5,080 nt of DNA from Caldifarciminota bacterium (lineage in GTDB: Bacteria > Hydrothermota > E44-bin80). The notes under the pieces are model-generated. The model saw only the letters and a list, made by a program, of their open reading frames with translations, did not search any database and was not told the origin of the DNA. The stretch spans positions 1 to 5,080 of the forward strand of contig JAGMEZ010000370.1 in the NCBI GenBank assembly GCA_023127905.1, in the 5' to 3' direction. Position numbers and translations under genes: made by a program. Positions 1 to 5,080 of the stretch are shown here, piece after piece (the stretch's first letter is position 1; every line of letters begins with the position of its first letter).

Positions 1-56
1 TGCATTCGCCTTATCACCAAACTCAGAAAACATACAACCCTGATAATAATGAACCT
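1..56. repeat. 56-bp exact direct repeat, copy at window edge
   Basis: Positions 1-56 are identical base for base to 3644-3699. They encode the same 18 residues (VHYYQGCMFSEFGDKANA) in the two paralogs. The next 60 bases are only about 70% identical (42 of 60). The identity covers synonymous sites, so protein constraint alone does not explain it. Confidence 0.95.
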
Positions 57-426
57 GAGCAAAATCAGACTTTCTCTTTAGTTTTTTGAAGATTGATAAT
101 GATTCTTTAAACGAAGATTTCGCTTTATCCCATTTTTTTTCTTTTGTGCAAAAGCGGCCAGAAAGACAAAGTGCCTCAGCCTTTATTTTTTTTGAGCGGA
201 GCTCATCTGCAAGAGATAATATTTGATTTAATTTATTTTTTATCTTGCTCATGTTATTTTTCTTTAAGTGAAATGAAATAAGACCGAGCAAAACATCAGC
301 CAGAAGAAGCTTTGATTTATATTCCTTGCTAATCGAATAAGCTTTATTATAATATCGTCCAGCAGTCGACAAATCATTCATTTCAAGTAATGCATTTCCA
401 AAACTTAAAAAAATCTCCACCTTGCC
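1..426 (-). other. Conserved C-terminal degenerate TPR cap of the fusion protein (incomplete)
   Basis: Residues 1025-1166 keep a 40-residue rhythm (1025, 1065, 1105, 1145) but lose most of the consensus, and they look like degenerate TPRs capping the superhelix. The region aligns without gaps to residues 338-479 of the upstream paralog. Shared landmarks are TAGRYYNKA, LSGRF and KWDKAK. The last 18 residues are identical in both proteins, and their DNA is identical too. The paralog continues for 30 more residues to a lysine- and arginine-rich end, so this protein probably does as well. Confidence 0.8.
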
Positions 427-3400
427 TTGATTATCACCAATCTCTTCTCTTATCTTTAATGAATCCTGGCAGAATTTCAAAGCCTCTGGATATTTACCAA
501 GATTACAATGAACTGCGCCAATGTTAACAAGGCTTGATGCTTTGCCTTCACGGTCGCCAATCTTTTCGCATATTTTTAATGAATTATGGTAAAATTCCAG
601 TGCCTTTGAGTATTCACCAAAACCACTATAAATAACACCAATGTTGTTGAGACTTGCCGCCTCACCTTTACGGTCACCAATCTCCTTTCGTATTTTTAAT
701 GAATCCTGGTAAAACTCTAATGCCTTTGAATACTCACCAAGATGCCAGTGTACGATACCGATGTTGCTGAGACATAATGCCTTACCCATACGATTGCCAA
801 TCTCTTCAGCCATCTTTAATGAACTCTGATAAAATTCCAAAGCCTTTGAATATTCGCCAAGATACCAGTGTATGATACCGATGTTGCTAAGACATAATGC
901 CTCACTATTTCGATCACCAATCTCTTCTGCTATCTTTAATGAACCCTTGAAGAATTCCAAAGCCTTTGAATATTCGCCAAGATTATGATGAACCACACCA
1001 ATATTCATAAGGCTTGCTGCCTCACCTTTGCGGTCGCCAACCTCTTTAGTTATTCTTAGTGAACGCTGGCAAAATTCCAGTGCCTTAACATACTTATCAA
1101 GGTTACCATAAACAATACCGATGTTATTGAGGCTTGATGCCTTACCCAAACGGTCGCCATTCTCTTCAGCTACCTCTAATGAACGCTGGTAATAACCCAA
1201 TGACTTAGAATATTCACCAAGATTATCATAAATAATGCCAAGGTTGTTAAGGCTTTTTGCTTCACCTTTATAGTCTTCAATTTCTGAAGCTAATTTTAAT
1301 GCTTGCTGGTGAAACTCCAATGCCCTAGGATATTTACCAAGATGCCAGTAAATATTGCCAATATAATTAAGGCTTTTTACCTCACCTTTTTTGCTATTCA
1401 GTTTTCGACATATTTCTAAGGATATTTCTCCCTTCTGTAGAGCCTCATTATACTGAGCTCTATTAATGTATATCTTACAAAAAGCAATAAGACAATCTGC
1501 TTCCTCATTTTTGTTACCCAGCTCTTTCGCCTTTTTGATTGCCTCCTCTAAATCAAGAACTGCCTTTTCACTCTCTCCTGTTAAACTTAATACATTAGAT
1601 CGATTTCTTAAACATTCAATCTCATCCAATTCTCTACTCACTACTGTCTCATACTTTAAACACTCAATCGCCCAAGTGTAAAATCTTATCGCATCCTGGT
1701 TCGCATACATATCTTTCGCCCTACCTGCAGCAATCATACTATACTCTATCGATTTCTCTCTGTCTCCACTTAAATAAAAATGATGCGACAATTCCTCAAC
1801 CACCTCCCCAGTACGCCCCTCATATAAACTCAGTAACCTCTCACCAATTGCTTGATGATAACGCTTTAATTTAATCTCATTTATCTGTCGATATATTATC
1901 TCTCTGATTATATCCTTGGAAAAACGATAACGCTCTCTGCCAGTTCCTTTCAATAACCTCACATCCAATACCTCATCCATTAAATCAAAAAGATTGCCTT
2001 CATTCATTCTGGTTACATCCCGTAAAAAAGTAAAATCAAATTCTCTTCCAATTACTGACGCATACTCTAATAAATTAACTGCCTTGTCATCAATCATTCC
2101 CAATTTCCTCTCAACAACACCCTCAACTGAATAAGGAATATCAACCTTCTTTCCTCTGTCAAATACCCACTTCTCGCTATCCCAAGAAAGAGCATAACCT
2201 GTCTCTAAGGATTTCATTAACTCCTCTATGAAAAATGGATTACCACCAGTCTCTTTGAATATATAATCAGTAAGCTCAAGAGATGGACTACCATCTAAAA
2301 TTAATGAAAGTATGCGTGCAACATCAGCAGTTTCCAGTGGTTCAATATCCGCTTTCTCGTAAAGATTTTCACGTCCCATCATACGCAACAAATTTTGAAA
2401 ATAACTTTCTTTTACCTCTTCAATACGAGAGATCAAAAAAAATAAAATCGGACTCTTTTTAAGTGACCTGATCAGATAGTGAAGAAGTTCCAAAGAACCC
2501 TCATCTGCCCAATGAATATTATCCAAAGATACAAAAAGAGGTACTTTATAAACCTGCAACTCTAAAAATTTCCTTACCCCCTCAAAAAGACGAAACTTAT
2601 CAAGTACAAAGATATGTTCATCTGTCTTCTTCGATTTATCAGATAATTCAGGTACTATCTTGATGAGCTCAATCTGATAAGCTCTGGACATCTTGGTTAT
2701 ACTTTTTTCCCCGCCATTTATGTTAATAATTGTACGAATAATCTCCCTGAAAGGATAATAGGGGATCGACCTTGTCGTGGCTGATAAATTACTCTCTAAA
2801 AATTGAATATCCTGAAATTTAGTGCTCTTTACAATCTCGCGCACTAATCTCGTCTTACCAACACCAGCCTCACCACTGATACATACCGCACCACCTCTAC
2901 CACTGAATATCGGATTAATAAATTTCTCAATTTTATTTATCTCTTGATCCCGTCCAACTACCTCACCACTCGGGATATTTAATCCTTTTCTCTCTGGCTC
3001 AAAAACACCAACCCGATCTCTACCATGCCTCTTAGCACTGTATAAATTCCTATCCGCTATGTCAAATAACTCCTGCCAGTCCCTCGCATTCTCAGGAGAT
3101 GACGCTATCCCTACACTCATCGTTAACCTTATCTGAGAAAACTCCCTGACACGACATTGCTCGATAAAACGCTGTGATATCTTCACAGCCTGATTATAAT
3201 CGGTTTCAGAAAGCAGACAGATAAACTCATCACCCCCATATCGAAATACCGTATCATCCTGTCTTAATAATACCTTGAGAAACAACCCAAACTCCTTGAG
3301 CACCACATCACCACGAGCATGACCATAAATATCGTTCACATTCTTGAAATGATCCAGATCAATTAACAATATCGATAATGATACTTTATCGCGCTGTACC

Positions 3401-3498
3401 TTCTTTAGTCTACTCGGTATTAGTGAAATGAGATATCGACGGTTAAAAAGATCTGTTAAATCATCAAAATACTCTTTACCTATCTTTTTACTGCCCAT
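1..3498 (-). CDS. GGDEF diguanylate cyclase - STAND/AAA ATPase - TPR fusion protein (C-terminus cut by window edge)
   Basis: One uninterrupted reading frame of 1166 codons runs off the left edge without a stop. Comparison with the upstream paralog suggests about 30 residues are missing. Domains in order: GGDEF cyclase (about 10-165), STAND/AAA_16-type ATPase with its post-ATPase helical region (about 178-640), canonical 40-residue TPRs (705-1024) and degenerate TPR-like units (1025 to the edge). The predicted activity is synthesis of cyclic di-GMP from two GTP, gated by the ATPase and by a ligand of the TPRs; this coupling is inferred. I see no signal peptide or membrane segment, so the protein should be cytoplasmic. 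The ATG at 3498 is the earliest possible start, because an in-frame TAA lies two codons upstream (3502-3504) and the GGDEF domain begins about ten residues in. There is no clear Shine-Dalgarno sequence. No DNA-binding HTH is seen, unlike in MalT/LuxR-type regulators. The order effector-NTPase-repeat sensor is the usual STAND layout. The domain calls are secure; the biological signal is unknown. Confidence 0.93.
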   Translation of the reverse strand, partial: MGSKKIGKEYFDDLTDLFNRRYLISLIPSRLKKVQRDKVSLSILLIDLDHFKNVNDIYGHARGDVVLKEFGLFLKVLLRQDDTVFRYGGDEFICLLSETDYNQAVKISQRFIEQCRVREFSQIRLTMSVGIASSPENARDWQELFDIADRNLYSAKRHGRDRVGVFEPERKGLNIPSGEVVGRDQEINKIEKFINPIFSGRGGAVCISGEAGVGKTRLVREIVKSTKFQDIQFLESNLSATTRSIPYYPFREIIRTIININGGEKSITKMSRAYQIELIKIVPELSDKSKKTDEHIFVLDKFRLFEGVRKFLELQVYKVPLFVSLDNIHWADEGSLELLHYLIRSLKKSPILFFLISRIEEVKESYFQNLLRMMGRENLYEKADIEPLETADVARILSLILDGSPSLELTDYIFKETGGNPFFIEELMKSLETGYALSWDSEKWVFDRGKKVDIPYSVEGVVERKLGMIDDKAVNLLEYASVIGREFDFTFLRDVTRMNEGNLFDLMDEVLDVRLLKGTGRERYRFSKDIIREIIYRQINEIKLKRYHQAIGERLLSLYEGRTGEVVEELSHHFYLSGDREKSIEYSMIAAGRAKDMYANQDAIRFYTWAIECLKYETVVSRELDEIECLRNRSNVLSLTGESEKAVLDLEEAIKKAKELGNKNEEADCLIAFCKIYINRAQYNEALQKGEISLEICRKLNSKKGEVKSLNYIGNIYWHLGKYPRALEFHQQALKLASEIEDYKGEAKSLNNLGIIYDNLGEYSKSLGYYQRSLEVAEENGDRLGKASSLNNIGIVYGNLDKYVKALEFCQRSLRITKEVGDRKGEAASLMNIGVVHHNLGEYSKALEFFKGSLKIAEEIGDRNSEALCLSNIGIIHWYLGEYSKALEFYQSSLKMAEEIGNRMGKALCLSNIGIVHWHLGEYSKALEFYQDSLKIRKEIGDRKGEAASLNNIGVIYSGFGEYSKALEFYHNSLKICEKIGDREGKASSLVNIGAVHCNLGKYPEALKFCQDSLKIREEIGDNQGKVEIFLSFGNALLEMNDLSTAGRYYNKAYSISKEYKSKLLLADVLLGLISFHLKKNNMSKIKNKLNQILSLADELRSKKIKAEALCLSGRFCTKEKKWDKAKSSFKESLSIFKKLKRKSDFAQVHYYQGCMFSEFGDKANA
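427..1386 (-). repeat. Eight tandem 120-bp units encoding 40-residue TPRs
   Basis: Residues 705-1024 form eight consecutive units of exactly 40 residues, beginning at 705, 745, 785, 825, 865, 905, 945 and 985. The approximate consensus starts GEAASLNNIGVIYxxLGEY and continues SKALEFYQxSLKIxxEIGDRK. The TPR signature positions are clear: G8, Y/H11, G15, Y17, A20, F/Y24 and L28. The 40-residue period and the GDRxGEA junction match LGN/Pins-type TPRs rather than the 34-residue TPR. At DNA level this is a regular 120-bp periodicity. Units 865-904 and 905-944 are near-copies: 721-780 and 841-900 differ at 6 of 60 bases. The array probably forms a right-handed superhelix that binds a protein or peptide; the ligand is unknown. 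Confidence 0.93.
1387..1863 (-). other. Post-ATPase helical region and divergent TPR-like units
   Basis: Residues about 546-704 link the ATPase to the regular TPR array. The first part has the pattern usual after AAA_16 ATPases of this type: a conserved ELSHHFYLSGDREKSIEY stretch (569-586), then AAGRAKDMYANQDAIRFY (590-607). It is followed by less regular helical pairs (about 621-663 and 664-704) that resemble the TPRs but lack the strict 40-residue spacing and the LNNIG motif. The segment from about 646 onward aligns without gaps to the first visible residues of the upstream paralog. Confidence 0.75.
1864..2967 (-). other. STAND / AAA_16-type ATPase module (MalT-like)
   Basis: Residues about 178-545. 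The module begins with the VVGRDQEINKI entry motif (180-190) typical of AAA_16/STAND ATPases. The Walker A P-loop GEAGVGKT is at 209-216. The Walker B region is LFVSLDNIHWADEGS (321-335), with D326 in place and the family-typical HWAD. A strand ending in ISR (356-358) fits sensor 1, and GGNPFFIEEL (418-427) is the characteristic motif of predicted ATPases fused to cyclases and LuxR-type regulators. The winged-helix-like part includes IPYSVEGVVERKL (454-466) and RYRFSKDIIREIIY (523-536). From known STAND proteins, ATP binding would drive oligomerisation once a ligand relieves inhibition. Walker B carries D-N rather than the common D-D or D-E, so hydrolysis may be slow; this is an inference. Confidence 0.9.
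3004..3471 (-). other. GGDEF (diguanylate cyclase) domain of the fusion protein
   Basis: Residues about 10-165. The domain opens with the typical DDLTDLFNRRY motif (12-22). The IDLDHFKNVND segment (46-56) supplies a metal-binding aspartate (D47) and the guanine-contacting N55/D56, followed by GH and GD (59-60, 63-64). The signature RYGGDEF lies at 86-92 with a perfect GGDEF (88-92), and the domain ends with AKRHGRDRV (155-163). An RxxD motif (R79, D82) sits exactly five residues before GGDEF, which is the position of the canonical inhibitory I-site that binds cyclic di-GMP. All expected active-site motifs are present, so an active, product-inhibited cyclase is predicted. It lies at the extreme N-terminus with no preceding PAS, GAF or receiver domain, so regulatory input must come from the C-terminal side or from partner proteins. 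Confidence 0.94.
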
Positions 3499-3550
3499 CT
3501 TTTAATTATTTTTATCTTTAATTATGTCAATATCCTAAGTTCTTTAACAT
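3499..3550. other. Intergenic gap between the two tandem genes
   Basis: The 52-bp gap is very AT-rich. On the minus strand it contains a perfect TTGACA (3525-3530) only 26 bases before the downstream ATG. The best -10-like match, AATAAT (3505-3510), lies 14 bases after it, shorter than the usual 16-18, so a promoter is possible but unconvincing. No G+C-rich hairpin followed by a T-run is present, so there is no visible terminator. No purine-rich Shine-Dalgarno sequence lies at the right distance, only AAAAG touching the start codon. Same orientation, a short gap and no terminator are compatible with cotranscription. Confidence 0.7.
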
Positions 3551-5080
3551 TTATTTTTTGTTTTTTCTACGTTCTATCTTCTTAATCCAACCTTTTGCAC
3601 CTATTTTCTCAAATATTCTCATTGCCAACTTAAATGATTTCTTTGCATTCGCCTTATCACCAAACTCAGAAAACATACAACCCTGATAATAATGAACCTT
3701 TGCAAGTTCAAAAATATTCTTTGTCTCTTTAAAGATTGATATTGATTCATTAAAAGAATCTTTTGCCTTATCCCATTTTTCCCTTACTGTATAAAAACGA
3801 CCAGAAAGACGTAAGGACTTGGCTTTTATTTCCTTCGAGCTAAGTTCTTCAGCAAGCAAGAAAATTCGCTTTAATCCCTTTTTTACTTTCACTAAGTTAT
3901 TCTTTTCTAAATCGAGTGAAGTAAGACCGAGAAGAACATAGGACAGAAATAGCTTTGATTTAATTTCTCGTGCAACTGAATTAGCCTTATTGTAGTACCT
4001 ACCAGCGGTTGTGAAGTTATTCAGTTCAAGAAATGTATCTCCAATACCTACTAGACTTCCCACCTCTCCCCAACAATCCGCAATTTTCCTTTGTATTTTT
4101 AAGGAACGCTGGTAATACTCCAATGAGGTTGTATATTCACCAAGATTATTATAGATAACGCCTATGTTGTTTAGGCTCCCTCCCTCTCCCCTTCGATCAC
4201 CAATCTCTTCTCTTATCTTTAATGAACGCTGGTAAAACTCCAGTGCAGTCGAGTATTCACCAAGATAGTAATAAATAACACCTATGTTGTTTAGGCTTGC
4301 TGCCTCCCCTTTTCGGTCTCCAATCTCTTCTCTTATTTTTAATGAACCCTGGTAAAACTCCAATGACTTCGAATAATCACCAAGATTACTATAGATAATG
4401 CCAATGTTGTTAAAACTGGTTGCCTCTCCTCGGCGATCGCCAATCTCTTCTCTTATCTTTAAGGAACGTTGATAAAACTCTAATGCCTTTATATATTCAC
4501 TAAGATAGTAATAAATAGTACCAATGTTGTTAAAACATGCTGCCTCCCCCTTACGATTACCAATTACTTCCACTATTTTTAATGAACTATGATAAAATTC
4601 CAATGACTTCGAATAATCACCAAGTATTTCATAGACAATACCAATATCTTTAAGGCTCGCCGCTTCCCCCTTGTGGTCGCCAATCTCTTTCCTTATATTT
4701 AATGAATCCTGGTGATATTTTAAAGCCTTTTTATATTCACCAAGATTCTTATAAACAACACCTATGTTGTAAAAACTGGCAGCCTCTCCTCGGCGATCGA
4801 CTATCTCTTTTGTTGTTTTTAATGAACCCTGGTAAAACTCCAATGCCTTTGAATAATTACCAAGAATCTCATAGACAGAACCAATGTTGTTGAGACTATC
4901 TGACTCACCTTTTCTATTGTTCAGTTCTCGATAAATATCGAGTGCTATTTCTGCCTTCTTTGCAGCCTTATTGCACTGTGCCATATCCTGATAAACCTTA
5001 CTAAATACGATAAGACAATCTGCTTCCTTTTCTTTGTCACTCCTCTTTTTCGACTTCTTAATCGCCTCTTTTAAATCCAT
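3551..5080 (-). CDS. TPR protein, probably the C-terminal part of a second large fusion paralog (5' end at window edge)
   Basis: 509 codons are visible and end at a TAA (3551-3553). Residues 17-57 are a divergent TPR, 58-337 are seven canonical 40-residue TPRs, 338-497 are degenerate TPR-like units, and the last dozen residues are strongly basic. No enzymatic domain, signal peptide or membrane segment is visible. The first residue is an ATG on the window's last base, so upstream sequence and any ribosome binding site cannot be seen. It aligns with L648 of the downstream protein, inside the second helix of a TPR-like pair. A genuine start there would leave half a repeat, so this methionine is more likely internal to a longer protein, perhaps with its own cyclase and ATPase. 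The alternative is a stand-alone TPR protein born from partial duplication. The visible part should act in protein or peptide binding; the partner is unknown. Confidence 0.85.
   Translation of the reverse strand: MDLKEAIKKSKKRSDKEKEADCLIVFSKVYQDMAQCNKAAKKAEIALDIYRELNNRKGESDSLNNIGSVYEILGNYSKALEFYQGSLKTTKEIVDRRGEAASFYNIGVVYKNLGEYKKALKYHQDSLNIRKEIGDHKGEAASLKDIGIVYEILGDYSKSLEFYHSSLKIVEVIGNRKGEAACFNNIGTIYYYLSEYIKALEFYQRSLKIREEIGDRRGEATSFNNIGIIYSNLGDYSKSLEFYQGSLKIREEIGDRKGEAASLNNIGVIYYYLGEYSTALEFYQRSLKIREEIGDRRGEGGSLNNIGVIYNNLGEYTTSLEYYQRSLKIQRKIADCWGEVGSLVGIGDTFLELNNFTTAGRYYNKANSVAREIKSKLFLSYVLLGLTSLDLEKNNLVKVKKGLKRIFLLAEELSSKEIKAKSLRLSGRFYTVREKWDKAKDSFNESISIFKETKNIFELAKVHYYQGCMFSEFGDKANAKKSFKLAMRIFEKIGAKGWIKKIERRKNKK
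3554..4069 (-). other. C-terminal degenerate TPR cap and basic tail of the upstream protein
   Basis: Residues 338-509. Four 40-residue units (338, 378, 418, 458) with weak TPR consensus are followed by a basic end, WIKKIERRKNKK. The region is collinear and ungapped with residues 1025-1166 of the downstream protein, with roughly half of the positions identical. It serves as the template for what is missing beyond the left edge. No known catalytic motif is seen; a structural cap or an assembly surface is the simplest reading. Confidence 0.8.
3644..3699. repeat. 56-bp exact direct repeat, internal copy
   Basis: This is the second copy of the sequence at 1-56, inside the C-terminal cap of the upstream gene (residues about 462-479). 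Identity stops sharply at 3700. The other boundary cannot be judged, because the first copy is cut by the window edge. Confidence 0.95.
4070..4909 (-). repeat. Seven tandem 120-bp units encoding 40-residue TPRs
   Basis: Residues 58-337 form seven units of 40 residues, beginning at 58, 98, 138, 178, 218, 258 and 298, with the same consensus as in the downstream gene. A two-unit (240-bp) super-period is visible. Units 138 and 218 share GDYSKSLEFY; units 178 and 258 share IYYYL and ALEFYQRSLKIREEIGDRR; units 58 and 138 share VYEILG. An 18-bp identity at 4782-4799 and 4422-4439, three units apart, cuts across that pattern. It suggests the array has been reshuffled by unequal crossing-over or conversion. 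Confidence 0.92.

Noticed and set aside
427..1386. Regular tandem repeats as a CRISPR array or non-coding satellite
   Set aside because: The period is 120 bp with no repeat/spacer division, the frame is open throughout, and the units translate into canonical TPRs.
1466..1681. Plus-strand open frame of 71 codons
   Set aside because: It lies antisense inside the fusion gene, shows no recognisable domain, and is explained by the codon composition of the minus-strand gene.
1..3498. MalT/LuxR-type transcription regulator
   Set aside because: The ATPase and TPR parts are similar to MalT, but no helix-turn-helix is visible and the output domain is GGDEF at the N-terminus.
3499..3550. Frameshift or stop splitting one gene into two
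   Set aside because: The upstream gene ends with a complete cap and basic tail, and the downstream one starts with a proper GGDEF domain. They are tandem paralogs, not fragments of one gene.
3499..3550. Rho-independent terminator
   Set aside because: The gap is AT-rich with only short TAATTA-type palindromes and no stable G+C stem.
4702..4893. Plus-strand open frame of 63 codons with an internally repeated sequence
   Set aside because: Its internal repetition (MNPG... twice, about 40 residues apart) is the antisense image of the 120-bp TPR units. No ribosome binding site or family resemblance is seen.
3551..5080. Eukaryotic kinesin light chain or LGN gene
   Set aside because: The TPR units resemble these families in period and Asn pattern, but the tandem intronless arrangement beside a GGDEF gene is bacterial.

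Overview
The window is almost entirely coding and all of it reads on the minus strand. It holds two tandem genes with the same orientation, separated by a 52-bp AT-rich gap at 3499-3550. Both run to a window edge: the downstream gene (3498 to 1) has no stop codon in the window, and the upstream gene (5080 to 3551) begins at the very last base. No RNA gene, insertion sequence, CRISPR array or plus-strand gene was found.

The downstream gene encodes at least 1166 residues. It joins three modules: an N-terminal GGDEF diguanylate cyclase domain with intact catalytic and inhibitory-site motifs, a central STAND/AAA_16-type (MalT-like) ATPase, and a long C-terminal array of 40-residue TPRs. This is a plausible one-protein signalling device: the TPR array senses, the ATPase switches and oligomerises, and the GGDEF domain makes cyclic di-GMP. 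The upstream product (509 residues visible) is a close paralog of the TPR part only. It aligns without gaps to the downstream protein's TPR and C-terminal region, and its first visible residue falls in the middle of a TPR helix. It is therefore probably the tail of a second, similarly built large protein cut by the window edge.

The TPR-coding parts make a conspicuous 120-bp tandem repeat at DNA level: eight canonical units in the downstream gene and seven in the upstream one. Some units are near-duplicates, which points to recent expansion by unequal exchange. A 56-bp stretch at 1-56 is identical to 3644-3699 while adjoining sequence is about 70% identical. It starts exactly at base 1, which suggests either gene conversion or an assembly break at a repeat.

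The GGDEF domain indicates a bacterium. The DNA is AT-rich, with a purine-rich coding strand. Large cytoplasmic cyclase/ATPase/TPR fusions of this style are common in environmental bacteria with complex signalling, such as deltaproteobacterial lineages and uncultivated candidate phyla, but the window does not allow a firm taxonomic call.
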